Part shown: positions 16,332 to 26,162 of the stretch, piece after piece | Position numbering within the stretch: the first letter of the stretch is position 1 | Layout: every line of letters begins with the position of its first letter | Source: Variovorax sp. HW608 | GTDB lineage: Bacteria > Pseudomonadota > Gammaproteobacteria > Burkholderiales > Burkholderiaceae_C | Assembly (NCBI RefSeq): GCF_900090195.1 | Contig: NZ_LT607803.1 | Location: 5,544,229 to 5,608,228, forward strand | Direction of reading: 5' to 3' | Length of the DNA: 64,000 nucleotides | The notes under the pieces: model-generated | Seen by the model: only the letters and a program-made list of their open reading frames with translations | What the model was told of the DNA's origin: nothing | Database searches by the model: none | Program-made: the position numbers and the translations under genes

Positions 16332-17608
16332 AGCGACGCGGCGGCCACGATCGCGCTGCGCACCGCGCCTTCGATGGTTCCGGGGTACGCGCCTTCGATG
16401 TAGTCGCCGCAGGCCAGGAGCCGTGGCGCGACCTGCATCGGCGGGCGGACCAGACCCGGCGTGCAGGCGAAGGTGGCGCGCCGTTCCATCACGGTCAGCA
16501 CGGGCGCGAGCCGATCCAGCCCGAGCTGCTCGCGTGCCTGCGCGATCACTTGCTGCTGAAGCAGCTCGCGATCGTCGCCGCTCGCGCTGATGACGAAGGC
16601 GAGCAGGCCGCGCGGACCGCCGAGCTGTCCCCGGTCGAACGCGAACTGGGCGGGCGTCCGGGGGGCGCTGCGCAGTGCGAGAAAGGGCGCCGGAAGCCGC
16701 ACGTCGCCATGCAGGTAGATGGTGGTGATGGCTTCGTGCGCCAACGCATCTGCGGTGGCGGACCAGCTTGCCGCAATGCCGGCCGAAAGCCGTGCGGCCT
16801 CCCACGGCGAGCACGCCAGCACCACGCGATCGAAAGCCTCGCCGTCGACCTGCCAGCCGTGGCCGGCCGGCTCGATCGAGCGCACGCGGCGGCCGAGTTC
16901 CGTGCGGGCGCCGCGCCCCTGCAGCCAGCGGTCGGCCGCCTGCGGAAACAGCGCGCCGAGATCGACGCGCGGCAACAGAAGCTCTGATCCACCCGGCGTG
17001 CGGAACAGCGCCTCGTCGAGCACGCGAAGAAAGACCTTGCCGCTGGCCTGCGCGGCCGGCGTGTTGAGCGCCGAGACGCACAGCGGCTCGGTGAGCTCCG
17101 CCTGCACGCGCGGCGTGAGCGGGGCGGAGAGATCGGCCACCGTTTCATGGTCCGCGCAGACGAAGCCCTGTCGCTGCCAGCGGGTGGCGGTCTTCAGCAG
17201 CGACAGCTTGTCCTGCCACGACCAGCCGCGTGCGCCGAGCACACCGGCCAGCACGTCCAGCGGCGCGATGCGGCGCGTCGCATGGTCGATCCATGGCGCA
17301 AGCCGCGGCAGCGACAGGCCGGTGCCATCCGGAAAGCGCAGGTTCAGCGGAACGCGCTGCAAGGCCTCGCGTGGATCGACGCCGACGCGCGCCATCAGGT
17401 CCAGCGAGGCGGTGTAGGCGCCGATGAGGATGTGCTGGCCGTTGTCGAGCAGGACTTCGCGGCCGTCCGGCAAGGTGGCGGCGACGGCACGCGCGCGGCC
17501 GCCCCAGTTGCGCGCGGCCTCGAACACGCTGACCGCATGGCCGGCGCGCACGGCTTCTACCGCGCACGCCATGCCCGCCCAGCCGCCCCCCACCACCGCG
17601 AGGTTCAT
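16328..17608 (-). CDS. hpnE: Hydroxysqualene dehydroxylase HpnE
   Basis: FAD-dependent enzyme of 426 residues that reduces hydroxysqualene to squalene, the third step after HpnD and HpnC. The N-terminal dinucleotide motif VVGGGWAGMACAVEA is at residues 4-18, and the C-terminal FAD-binding part is LLACGDYIEGAYPGTIEGAV. The start (ATG at 17608) places the nucleotide-binding strand at the N terminus as usual. It is third in hpnC-hpnD-hpnE, separated from hpnD by 130 bases that hold repeat copy B. Confidence 0.92.
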
Positions 17609-17651
17609 GGCTCGCCCCCAGGCGGCGCGAAGCGCTCGCCCGTTCGCGGGC

Positions 17652-17741
17652 TGCCGCGGAACCGGCTTTGCCGGGCCGCTGGCAGCGCCCCCGGTAGGGG
17701 GTGGGCGGCTACACGAAGTGAGCAAGCCTGGGGGGGAGTCA
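17652..17741 (-). repeat. Dispersed intra-operon repeat, copy B
   Basis: Read on the minus strand it starts at the hpnD stop as TGACTCCCCCCCAGGCT, contains CACTTCGTGTAG and CCCCCTACCGGGGG, and ends with CCCGGCAAAGCCGGTT and CCGCGGC. Same order of blocks and same position after a stop codon as copy A at 5302. Confidence 0.75.
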
Positions 17742-18578
17742 CAGTTTCCCGAGGGCCTGGACACGCCACGCCAGCCACAGCTTGCGTACGGGTGTCAGGC
17801 TCACACGCTGGTTGAGCACCTGGAAGTCGTCGCGCTCGATTTCCGACAGCAGCGTGCGATAGATGCTCGCCATCATGAGCCCGGGCTTCTGCGCGCGCCG
17901 GTCGGCTGCGGGGAGCAGGCCGAGCGCCTCGTCGTAGGCCGCCTGGGCGCGCGCCGCCTGAAACTTCATGAGCGCCACGAAGCGCTCGGAATGCACGCGG
18001 TTCAGGATCTCGTGCGCCTTGACGTCGAACTGCTGCAGTTCGTTCACCGGCAGGTAGATGCGGCCGCGCAGTGCGTCCTCGCCGACGTCGCGAATGATGT
18101 TGGTCAGTTGCAGCGCCAGACCGAGCTTGTGCGCGTAGGCCGTGGTCTGCGGGTCAGTCTGCCCGAAGATGCGCGCCGCGCCTTCCCCGACCACGCCGGC
18201 CACGAGATGGCAGTAGCGGCGCAGCGCCTGGAAATCGAGATAGCGGGTCTGCTCCAGGTCCATCTGGCAGCCCTGGATCACTTCCTGGAGTTGCCGCTCC
18301 TCGATGCCGTACTCGGCGGTGTGCGGCATGAGCGCCTGCATCACCGGGTGGTGCGGCTGGCCGGCGAAGGCCTGCGAAACCTCGGTGCGCCACCAGGCGA
18401 GCTTGGTCGCTGCGACACCGGGGTCGCTGACTTCGTCGACCACGTCGTCGATCTCCCTGCAGAACGCATAGAAGGCGGTGATCGCGGCGCGGCGCAGCTT
18501 CGGCAGAAACAGGAACGCGTAATAAAAACTGCTGCCCGATGCAGCGGCCTTGTCCTGGACGTACTGCTCGGGTGTCAT
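17739..18578 (-). CDS. hpnD: Presqualene diphosphate synthase HpnD
   Basis: 279-residue squalene/phytoene synthase family enzyme that joins two farnesyl diphosphates to presqualene diphosphate. The two Asp-rich motifs are visible: FCREIDDVVDE near residue 42, and NIIRDVGEDALRGRIYLP near residue 165. It is 13 bases downstream of hpnC. Confidence 0.93.
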   Translation of the reverse strand: MTPEQYVQDKAAASGSSFYYAFLFLPKLRRAAITAFYAFCREIDDVVDEVSDPGVAATKLAWWRTEVSQAFAGQPHHPVMQALMPHTAEYGIEERQLQEVIQGCQMDLEQTRYLDFQALRRYCHLVAGVVGEGAARIFGQTDPQTTAYAHKLGLALQLTNIIRDVGEDALRGRIYLPVNELQQFDVKAHEILNRVHSERFVALMKFQAARAQAAYDEALGLLPAADRRAQKPGLMMASIYRTLLSEIERDDFQVLNQRVSLTPVRKLWLAWRVQALGKL

Positions 18579-18591
18579 CGTGCTGGCCTCT

Positions 18592-19488
18592 TCATGCGGG
18601 TGATTGTCTCCGCATAAGTAGCGCCCGCCAGGCGACGAGCGGCGCATCGGCCTTGCCGATCGTCGGACGGGCCGCGAAGGTGTCGCAGCCGAGCGCCTCG
18701 ATCTTGTCGAGGATGCGGCTGCCGCCCTGGATCACGAAGCGCAGTTCCCAACCCGCGCGGCCCGGCAGCGCGTGCACCAGCGGCGCGCCTTCGTTCATCA
18801 GGCGGCGGGCCCAGGCGACGAGGCTGGCGACCAGCGCGATCGCCGGTGCCGGCGCGGGCGCAGAACCGAGCGGGCGGAAGGTCTCGAAGCTCGACGCGTT
18901 CAACCCGTGCGCTTCGCACTCCTCGCGCGGCAGGTAGTAGCGGCCGCGTGGCAGGTCGACGCTCAGGTCCTGCCAGAAATTGATGAGTTGCAGCGCGCTG
19001 CAGATCGCGTCGCTCTGGCGCAGCGCGCGTTCGTCATTCACACCGTACAGATGCAGCAGCAGCCGGCCGACCGGGTTGGCGGAGCGGCGGCAGTAGTCGA
19101 GCAGTTCGGCGCGGTCCGCGTAGCCGGCGCGGTCGCGGGTCTTTTCGATGTCCTGCATGAAGGCAGAGAGCAGGTCTGCGAGCAACTGTTCAGGCAGCGC
19201 GAAGGCTTGCACGGCGTGCGCGAGCGGGCCGAAGACCCCGGGCCAGCTTGGCGAAGGCGGCATGCCGCGTGCCGCCGCGGCCAGATCGGCGCGAAAGGCC
19301 ATGAGCGCGTCGAGGCGCTGCGCGGGACCGGCATCGCCTTCGTCGGCGATGTCGTCGGCCGTGCGTGCGAAGGCGTAGATGGCGGCGATCGGCGGCCGCA
19401 GCCGCGGCGGGCATAGCCAGGAGGCGACGGGGAAGTTTTCGTAGTGGGTCGGCGGGGCCGCGACGACCGGAGGGGAGCGGGTTGACAC
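18592..19488 (-). CDS. hpnC: Hydroxysqualene synthase HpnC
   Basis: 298-residue relative of HpnD that converts presqualene diphosphate to hydroxysqualene. Asp-rich motifs are YAFARTADDIADEGD and NFWQDLSVDLPRGRYYLP. No ATG fits the N terminus; the GTG at 19488 (VSTRSPPVVAAPPTHYENFPVASW) was chosen since HYENFPVAS is the conserved beginning. It is divergent from kup with 54 bases between the starts. No squalene-hopene cyclase is in the window, so the hopanoid end of the pathway must be elsewhere. Confidence 0.9.
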   Translation of the reverse strand: MSTRSPPVVAAPPTHYENFPVASWLCPPRLRPPIAAIYAFARTADDIADEGDAGPAQRLDALMAFRADLAAAARGMPPSPSWPGVFGPLAHAVQAFALPEQLLADLLSAFMQDIEKTRDRAGYADRAELLDYCRRSANPVGRLLLHLYGVNDERALRQSDAICSALQLINFWQDLSVDLPRGRYYLPREECEAHGLNASSFETFRPLGSAPAPAPAIALVASLVAWARRLMNEGAPLVHALPGRAGWELRFVIQGGSRILDKIEALGCDTFAARPTIGKADAPLVAWRALLMRRQSPA

Positions 19489-19542
19489 GCGGCGGATTGT
19501 GCTGCACGGCAGGTACGATCCGGGACCGAGGGTCCAAACATC

Positions 19543-21456
19543 ATGAAGACAACGCTGCCACAACTGGGTTCCGGGGAATCCGCTTCCCATCCCCGTGCAG
19601 GTCCGGCCCTGATGCTTGCGGCACTGGGCGTGGTGTTCGGTGACATCGGGACGTCGCCGCTCTACGCTTTCAAGGAGACACTGAATCCGGAGCACGGCAT
19701 TCCGTTCACGCCGGAAGCGGTGCTCGGCCTGCTGTCGCTGGTGTTCTGGGGGCTGATGGTCGTCGTGACGCTGAAGTACGTGGTGTTCGTGCTGCGCGCC
19801 GACCACGACGGCGAGGGCGGCATCCTGGCGCTCCAGGCGCTGGCGCGCAAGGCCGTGACCATCACGCCGACTTCACCGTGGCTCCTGCCGCTGATCGGAG
19901 GGCTCGGCCTCGTGGGCGCGGCGATGTTCTACGGCGACAGCCTGATCACGCCGGCGATCTCGGTCCTCTCGGCGGTCGAGGGCCTCGAGGTCGAGGCACC
20001 GGCGCTGCAGCCCTTCGTCATCCCGGGTTCGATCGCGATCCTGGTCGCGCTGTTCGCGGTTCAGCGGCGGGGAACGGGGCTGGTGGGCAGGGTGTTCGGG
20101 CCGGTGATGCTGCTGTGGTTCGTCGTGATCGCGGTCGGCGGCCTGCAGCAGGTGATCCTGCAGCCCCAGGTACTCGCCGCGCTCGATCCCCGGCATGCGG
20201 TGGGCTTCCTGTTCACGCATCGGGCGCATTCGCTGGCCGTGCTGGGCGCGGTGTTCCTGGCCTTCACGGGCGGGGAGGCGCTTTATGCGGACATGGGGCA
20301 TTTCGGCGCCCACCCGATCCGCCTCGCATGGCTGTTCATCGCCTTGCCGGCCCTGGTGCTGAACTATTTCGGCCAGGGGGCGCTGGTGCTCGGCAATCCG
20401 GCGGCCGTCGACAATCCGTTCTTCCGGCTCTTTCCGCCCTGGGCAGTGCTGCCGATGGTGGTGCTCGCCGCGATGGCCACGGTGATCGCCTCGCAGGCGG
20501 TGATCTCGGGCGCCTTCTCGATCACGGCGCAGGCCATGCGCATGGGCTACCTGCCGCGCATGCGCATCGTGCAGACCTCGGGCGAGGCCATCGGCCAGAT
20601 CTATGTGCCGGGCGTCAACTGGCTGCTGATGGTGGGCGTGGTGCTGCTGGTGCTCGGGTTCCGGAGTTCGAGCGCCTTGTCGGCGGCCTACGGCATCGCG
20701 GTGTCGATCACGATGGTCACCACCACCCTGCTGGCCGGGATCATCGCCTACAAGCTGTGGCGCTGGAACCGCGTGGCGGTGGTGCTGGGCGCGCTGGTCT
20801 TCGCCTTGGTCGACACGACCTTCGTCGTGGCCAACAGCCTCAAGGTGCTGGAGGGCGGGTGGCTCACGCTGGCTGCGGCGGCGATCGTGATGGCGATCTT
20901 CACGACCTGGGCGACGGGCCGGCGGCTCGGCCTCCAGGCGGCCGAGGCCGAGCGCTTGCCGCTGGTGCCCTTCATCCAGTCGCTGGCTGCCGACATGCCG
21001 CACCGGGTCAAGGGGACGGCGGTGTTCCTCAACCCCGATGCCGAAACCGTGCCGCACGCGCTGCTGCTGAACCTCAAGCACAACCAGGTGCTGCATTCGC
21101 AGATCATCGTGCTCAGGGTGCTGTCGTGCGACACGCCGCGCGTGGACGCGCGATTGCGCATCGAGGCCGAGCTGCTCGGCTACGGCATCTGGGTCGTGAC
21201 CGCGCGGCACGGCTTCATGGAGCGGCCCAACGTGCCCGAATTCATCCGCATCCTGGCCTACCAGAAGGGGCTGGCCTGCGACTCGATGACCACGTCCTAC
21301 TTCGTCTCGCGCGCATCGGTGGGGGACGACCGGCTGCCGCAGATGAACCCTTTGCGCCGGGCCCTGTTCGGCTGGCTGCAGCGCAACGCCGGCCGTGCCT
21401 CGGACTACTTCCTGCTGCCCGACAACCGGCTCGTGGAGATGGGACAGCGGACCTGA
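19543..21456 (+). CDS. kup: Low-affinity potassium transporter Kup
   Basis: Inner-membrane K+/H+ symporter, 637 residues, about 12 membrane segments over residues 20-450, then a cytoplasmic C-terminal domain. The KUP signature ALGVVFGDIGTSPLYAFKE is at residues 27-45 and FYGDSLITPAISVLSAVEG near residue 127. It is a full-length family member in a single-gene unit. Confidence 0.95.
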   Translation: MKTTLPQLGSGESASHPRAGPALMLAALGVVFGDIGTSPLYAFKETLNPEHGIPFTPEAVLGLLSLVFWGLMVVVTLKYVVFVLRADHDGEGGILALQALARKAVTITPTSPWLLPLIGGLGLVGAAMFYGDSLITPAISVLSAVEGLEVEAPALQPFVIPGSIAILVALFAVQRRGTGLVGRVFGPVMLLWFVVIAVGGLQQVILQPQVLAALDPRHAVGFLFTHRAHSLAVLGAVFLAFTGGEALYADMGHFGAHPIRLAWLFIALPALVLNYFGQGALVLGNPAAVDNPFFRLFPPWAVLPMVVLAAMATVIASQAVISGAFSITAQAMRMGYLPRMRIVQTSGEAIGQIYVPGVNWLLMVGVVLLVLGFRSSSALSAAYGIAVSITMVTTTLLAGIIAYKLWRWNRVAVVLGALVFALVDTTFVVANSLKVLEGGWLTLAAAAIVMAIFTTWATGRRLGLQAAEAERLPLVPFIQSLAADMPHRVKGTAVFLNPDAETVPHALLLNLKHNQVLHSQIIVLRVLSCDTPRVDARLRIEAELLGYGIWVVTARHGFMERPNVPEFIRILAYQKGLACDSMTTSYFVSRASVGDDRLPQMNPLRRALFGWLQRNAGRASDYFLLPDNRLVEMGQRT

Positions 21457-21484
21457 AAGTTCTCGTCGGGCGCAGCTGTTTTCG

Positions 21485-21513
21485 TTGACAGCGCTAGGCG
21501 TTTACCCTAGATT
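21485..21513 (+). promoter_or_regulatory. Sigma-70 promoter of the RND efflux operon
   Basis: TTGACA (21485-21490), a 17-base spacer and TAGATT (21508-21513): perfect -35 and a 5/6 match at -10 class positions. It lies 49 bases upstream of the membrane-fusion gene start. Confidence 0.75.
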
Positions 21514-21521
21514 ACTAACCG

Positions 21522-21541
21522 GCGGGTCATTAATTGCCCGC
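21522..21541 (+). promoter_or_regulatory. Palindromic operator downstream of the efflux promoter
   Basis: GCGGGTCATTAATTGCCCGC is a near-perfect dyad centred on ATTAAT, starting 8 bases after the -10 element, so it covers the transcription start. This is where a TetR- or MarR-type repressor would sit. No such regulator gene is adjacent. Confidence 0.6.
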
Positions 21542-21561
21542 TGTTCTTTCATGGGTGAGAC

Positions 21562-22725
21562 ATGACCGCCTCGTCAAATTTCCGGATTCCGCTCTGCATC
21601 GGCGCATTGGCCGCGGCGCTCGTCCTCGCGGGCTGCTCGCGTTCTCCGGCGGCGCAGGAGCCGGTCCGCGCCGTCAAGGTCATCGCGGTCGGCGTGAGCG
21701 GCTATGACACCGAGCCGGAGTTCTCGGGCGAAGTGCGGGCACGGGTCGAATCGCGGCTCGGCTTCCGCGTCGCCGGCAAGATCACCAGGCGGCAGGCCGA
21801 GCTCGGCCAGCACGTGCAGGCCGGGCAGGTGCTGGCCCAGCTCGATGCGCAGGACTACCGGCTCGCGGCGGAGGGCGCCAGGGCGCAGCATGCCGCCGCG
21901 CTGACCAACCGGGACCTCGCAGCCGCGGACCTCAAGCGCTACCGCGAGCTGCGCGAACAGAACTTCATCAGCGGCGCCGACCTGGAGCGCCGCGAAACCA
22001 CCTACAAGGCCGCCCAGGCCCAGCTCGAACAGGCGCAGGCCCAGCTGACGGCGCAGGGGAACCAGGCCAACTACACCACGCTGGTGGCCGACGTGCCGGG
22101 CATCATCACCGCGATCGAGGCCGAGCCGGGGCAGGTGGTCGCGGCCGGTGCGCCGGTGGTGCGCGTGGCACAGGACGGTGCGCGCGACGTGGTGTTCGCG
22201 GTGCCCGAAGACAAGGCGGGCCGGGTCAAGGCCGGTTCGCCGGTCACGGTGCGCGGTTGGGCCAACGGCAGCGAATTCGAAGGCCAGGTGCGCGAAGTGG
22301 CTGCGAGTGCCGACGCCGTCACGCGCACCTACACCGTCAAGGTGACCGTCGACCCGCAGGCCGCGCCGGCGCTCGGTGCCACCGTCTACGCCCGTCCGAA
22401 GGCGCTGTCGAGCAGCGGTGCGCCGGTGCTGAAGGTGCCGACGAGTGCGCTGCGGCAGGAGGGCCAGGGCAGCGCCGTCTGGGTGCTCGACAAGGCCACG
22501 ATGACGGTGCGCTCGCAGCCGGTCGAGGTGATGACCGCAGACGGCAACGATGCGGTGATCGCCGGCGGGCTGGAGCCCGGCATGCTCGTGGTCGCCGCGG
22601 GCGTGCACGTGCTGCAGCCGGGCCAGAAGGTGACGATCTACCAGGACCGCTCGGCCGCGCCGGTGGCCACGGAAACGGCAGCTACGGCGGTGCGGTCGCC
22701 CAACGCCCCGGTCGCCACGCGCTGA
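21562..22725 (+). CDS. RND efflux membrane-fusion lipoprotein
   Basis: Periplasmic adaptor of 387 residues. The signal ends in the lipobox VLAGC with Cys25 as lipidation site. Beta-barrel and lipoyl halves are visible (GFRVAGKITRRQAELGQHVQAG; VPGIITAIEAEPGQVVAAGAPV) around an alpha-hairpin of about 100 residues rich in Ala/Gln/Glu. It works with the RND pump 10 bases downstream. No outer-membrane TolC partner is encoded here, so one from elsewhere must be used. Confidence 0.93.
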   Translation: MTASSNFRIPLCIGALAAALVLAGCSRSPAAQEPVRAVKVIAVGVSGYDTEPEFSGEVRARVESRLGFRVAGKITRRQAELGQHVQAGQVLAQLDAQDYRLAAEGARAQHAAALTNRDLAAADLKRYRELREQNFISGADLERRETTYKAAQAQLEQAQAQLTAQGNQANYTTLVADVPGIITAIEAEPGQVVAAGAPVVRVAQDGARDVVFAVPEDKAGRVKAGSPVTVRGWANGSEFEGQVREVAASADAVTRTYTVKVTVDPQAAPALGATVYARPKALSSSGAPVLKVPTSALRQEGQGSAVWVLDKATMTVRSQPVEVMTADGNDAVIAGGLEPGMLVVAAGVHVLQPGQKVTIYQDRSAAPVATETAATAVRSPNAPVATR

Positions 22726-22735
22726 GAACGGCTTC

Positions 22736-25700
22736 ATGACCTCACCCAACGCCGACGCCGGCAAGACCGGCTTCAACCTCTCGAAATGGGCGCTCGATCA
22801 CGTGGCGCTCACCCGCTACCTGATGCTCGTCTTGATGCTGCTGGGATTCGCGTCCTACTTCCAGCTCGGGCAGGACGAGGATCCGCCGTTCACCTTCCGC
22901 GCCATGGTGGTCCGCACCTACTGGCCGGGCGCCACCGCGCAACAGGTGGCGGAGCAGGTCACCGACAAGCTCGAACGCACGCTGCAGGAGGCGCCGTACG
23001 CCGACAAGATCCGCAGCTATTCCAAGCCCGGCGAGTCGCAGATCATCTTCCAGATCAAGGATTCGTCGCCGCCGGGCGACGTGGCGAACGTCTGGTACAC
23101 GGTGCGCAAGAAGATCGGCGACATGCGCTACACGCTGCCCTCCGGCGTGCAGGGGCCGTTCTTCAACGACGACTTCGGCGATGTCTACGGCGTGATCTAC
23201 GCGCTGGAAAGCGAAGGCTTCACGTATGCCGAACTCAAGACCTTCGCCGACGACGTGCGGCAGCGCCTCCTGCGCGTGAAGGACGTCGCCAAGGTCGAGC
23301 AGTTCGGCGTGCAGGACGAGAAGGTCTTCATCGAGGTCTCGCAGAAGCGGCTCGCCCAGCTCGGGCTCGATTTCAGCAACGTGCTCGCGCAGCTCGGCTC
23401 GCAGAATGCGATCGAGAGCGCCGGAACCATCCAGGCGCCGCAGGACATCGTGCAGGTGCGCGTGGCCGGCCAGTTCACGAACGTCGAGCAGTTGCGTGCC
23501 ATGCCGATCCGCGGCAGCTCGGGCAACCAGATGCGGCTCGGCGACATCGCCGAAATCCATCGCGCCTACGTCGATCCGCCGGCCGTCAAGGTACGGCACG
23601 AGGGCCAGGAAGTGATCGCGCTCGGCGTTTCGATGGCCAAGGGCGGCGACATCATCGCGCTCGGCAAGGCGCTCAAGAGCGCGACCGAGCAGATCGAAAA
23701 GCAGCTGCCGCTCGGCGTCAAGCTGGTGCAGGTGCAGGACCAGCCGGTCGCGGTCTCGCGCTCGGTCAATGAATTCGTGCACGTGCTGATCGAGGCGGTG
23801 GCGATCGTGCTCGCGGTGAGCTTCATCTCGCTCGGTTTGCACAAGGGCGGGCGCTTCGGCTGGTATATCGACATCCGGCCGGGGCTGGTGGTGGCGATCA
23901 CGATTCCGCTCGTGCTCGGGGTGACCTTCCTGGCCATGAACTATTTCGGCATCGGGCTGCACAAGATCTCGCTCGGCTCGCTGATCATCGCGCTCGGCCT
24001 CCTGGTGGACGACGCGATCATCGCGGTCGAGATGATGGTGCGGAAGATGGAGGAGGGCTACGACAAGGTGCGTGCCGCCACCTTCGCGTACGACGTCACG
24101 GCCAAGCCGATGCTGACCGGCACGCTGATCACGGCAGCGGGCTTCCTTCCGATCGGCATCGCGAAGTCGGTGACCGGCGAATACACCTTCGCCATCTTCG
24201 CGGTGACGGTGATCGCGCTGGTGCTGAGCTGGTTCGTGTCGGTGTACTTCGTGCCCTACCTCGGGACGATCCTCCTGAAGGTCAAGCCGCACGACCCCGA
24301 TGCGCCGCCGCACGAGCTCTTCGACACGCCGTTCTACAACACCTTCCGCCGCACGGTGGACTGGTGCGTGGCGCACCGCTGGATCACCATCGGCGCCACG
24401 GTGCTGATGTTCGCGCTCGGCATCGTCGGCATGGGCAAGGTGCAGCAGCAGTTCTTCCCCGATTCGAGCCGGCCGGAGATCCTGGTCGACCTGTGGTTCC
24501 CCGAGGGCACCTCCTTTGCCGCGAACGAGGAAGTCGCCCGGCGCGTCGAGCAGCGCCTGCACCAGGAAGAGGGCGTCACCACGGTCACGACCTGGATCGG
24601 CTCGGGCGTGCCGCGCTTCTACCTGCCGCTGGACCAGGTGTTCCCGCAGACCAATGTCTCGCAGCTGATCGTGCTGGCCAAGGACCTGCACTATCGCGAG
24701 ACCCTGCGCCTGAAGCTGCCCGCATTGCTGGCAGAGGAGTTCCCGGAGGTGCGCGGCCGCGTGAAGCTGCTGCCCAACGGGCCGCCGGTGCCATATCCGG
24801 TGCAGTTCCGCGTGATCGGGACCGATCCGGCCGAACTGCGTGCGCGGGCCGACGAGGTCAAGGCCGTGATGCGCGAGAACCCGAACATGCGCGGCGTCAA
24901 CGACAACTGGAACGAGTCGGTCAAGGTGATCCGGCTGGAGGTCGACCAGGACAAGGCGCGCGCCCTGGGCGTGACGAGCCAGGCGATCGCGCAGGCGTCG
25001 CGGACCATGTTCAGCGGCACCACGGTCGGGCAGTACCGCGAGAACGACCGCCTCATCGACATCGTGCTGCGCCAGTCGCCGGACGAGCGCGAGGCGATTT
25101 CCGATGTCGGCAATGCCTATCTCCCGACCGCTTCGGGCCGATCGATTCCGCTGACGCAGATCGCCAGGCCGGTCTTCACCTGGGAGCCCGGTGTGATGTG
25201 GCGCGAGAACCGCGACTACGCGATCACGGTGCAGGGCGACATCGTCGAAGGACTGCAGGGCGCGACGGTGACGGATCAATTGCTGCCCAGGCTGCGCGAG
25301 CTCGAAGCGAAGTGGCATGCCGCCGGGCAGGGCGCCTACCGCATCGAGGTGGCCGGCGCGGTGGAGGAAAGCAGCAAGGGCTCGGCGTCGATCGTGGCCG
25401 GCGTGCCGGTCATGCTGTTCCTGGTGTTCACGCTGCTGATGCTGCAGCTGCACAGCTTCAGCCGCTCGCTGCTGGTCTTCATCACCGGGCCGCTGGGGAT
25501 CGTCGGCGTGGCCGGCGCGTTGCTGGCGCTGAACCGGCCCTTCGGCTTCGTCGCGCTGCTGGGCGTGATCGCGCTGATGGGCATGATCCAGCGCAACGCG
25601 GTGATCCTGATCGACCAGATCGAGCACGACCGCGCGGCCGGCGTGCCGGCGTGGAACGCGATCGTCGAATCGGCGGTGCGCCGCCTGCGGCCGATCGTGC

Positions 25701-25909
25701 TGACGGCGGCAGCGGCCGTGCTGGCGATGATCCCGCTGTCGCGCAGCGTCTTCTGGGGGCCGATGGCGGTGGCGATCATGGGCGGGCTCATCGTCGCCAC
25801 CGTGCTGACGCTGCTCGCGCTGCCGGCGATGTACGCGGCATGGTTCCGCGTCGGGCGCGAAGAGAGAAACCCTGCGGCCCTGGCGGAAGAGGCCCTCGTT
25901 CGCGCTTAA
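22736..25909 (+). CDS. RND efflux pump permease (HAE-1 type)
   Basis: Inner-membrane proton-driven exporter of 1057 residues with the duplicated RND layout: TM1 near residue 20, periplasmic loops about 40-330 and 560-860, and TM clusters about 335-530 and 870-1035. The TM4 region carries LGLLVDDAIIAVEMMVRKME, with the paired Asp residues needed for proton relay. Substrate is not deducible; the sequence looks closer to the two-gene pumps without their own outer-membrane factor than to AcrB. Confidence 0.93.
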   Translation: MTSPNADAGKTGFNLSKWALDHVALTRYLMLVLMLLGFASYFQLGQDEDPPFTFRAMVVRTYWPGATAQQVAEQVTDKLERTLQEAPYADKIRSYSKPGESQIIFQIKDSSPPGDVANVWYTVRKKIGDMRYTLPSGVQGPFFNDDFGDVYGVIYALESEGFTYAELKTFADDVRQRLLRVKDVAKVEQFGVQDEKVFIEVSQKRLAQLGLDFSNVLAQLGSQNAIESAGTIQAPQDIVQVRVAGQFTNVEQLRAMPIRGSSGNQMRLGDIAEIHRAYVDPPAVKVRHEGQEVIALGVSMAKGGDIIALGKALKSATEQIEKQLPLGVKLVQVQDQPVAVSRSVNEFVHVLIEAVAIVLAVSFISLGLHKGGRFGWYIDIRPGLVVAITIPLVLGVTFLAMNYFGIGLHKISLGSLIIALGLLVDDAIIAVEMMVRKMEEGYDKVRAATFAYDVTAKPMLTGTLITAAGFLPIGIAKSVTGEYTFAIFAVTVIALVLSWFVSVYFVPYLGTILLKVKPHDPDAPPHELFDTPFYNTFRRTVDWCVAHRWITIGATVLMFALGIVGMGKVQQQFFPDSSRPEILVDLWFPEGTSFAANEEVARRVEQRLHQEEGVTTVTTWIGSGVPRFYLPLDQVFPQTNVSQLIVLAKDLHYRETLRLKLPALLAEEFPEVRGRVKLLPNGPPVPYPVQFRVIGTDPAELRARADEVKAVMRENPNMRGVNDNWNESVKVIRLEVDQDKARALGVTSQAIAQASRTMFSGTTVGQYRENDRLIDIVLRQSPDEREAISDVGNAYLPTASGRSIPLTQIARPVFTWEPGVMWRENRDYAITVQGDIVEGLQGATVTDQLLPRLRELEAKWHAAGQGAYRIEVAGAVEESSKGSASIVAGVPVMLFLVFTLLMLQLHSFSRSLLVFITGPLGIVGVAGALLALNRPFGFVALLGVIALMGMIQRNAVILIDQIEHDRAAGVPAWNAIVESAVRRLRPIVLTAAAAVLAMIPLSRSVFWGPMAVAIMGGLIVATVLTLLALPAMYAAWFRVGREERNPAALAEEALVRA

Positions 25910-25970
25910 AATACGCGGTTGACCGATTTCAGGCGGAGGGCTTTTCCGAGTCGTCCGCTAGCGAATGACG

Positions 25971-26015
25971 AAGGCGGCCTGGCCCATGGGCTATCTATGG
26001 GCTATCGGCCGCCTT
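25971..26015 (+). terminator. Hairpin after the RND operon
   Basis: AAGGCGGCC (25971-25979) pairs with GGCCGCCTT (26007-26015), a 9-bp stem with a 27-base loop that itself holds two copies of ATGGGCTATC. There is no T-run. It lies between the pump gene and tRNA-Leu and probably ends or trims the efflux transcript. Confidence 0.5.
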
Positions 26016-26046
26016 CGGGTATTCATCACCTGAAAACACTGGATCC

Positions 26047-26133
26047 GCGCGGGTGGCGAAATTGGTAGACGCACCAGGTTTAGGTCCTGACGCCAGCAAT
26101 GGCGTGCCGGTTCGAGTCCGGCCCCGCGCACCA
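26047..26133 (+). tRNA. tRNA-Leu, anticodon UAG
   Basis: Acceptor GCGCGGG pairs with CCCGCGC, followed by A and an encoded CCA. The anticodon loop is TTTAGGT within CCAGG/CCTGA, giving UAG. The D-loop AAATTGGTAGACGC and T-arm CCGGTTCGAGTCCGG are typical; an extended variable arm is present. It lies 29 bases before tig, a common arrangement in this bacterial group. Confidence 0.95.
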
Positions 26134-26162
26134 GCACAAGACCCCTCACAAGGAAGACTCAA

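Noticed and set aside
22742..25627. Very long minus-strand open frame opposite the RND pump
   Set aside because: The plus-strand RND protein is unmistakable. The antisense frame is low complexity (His/Asp/Arg/Gln) and results from third-position GC bias.
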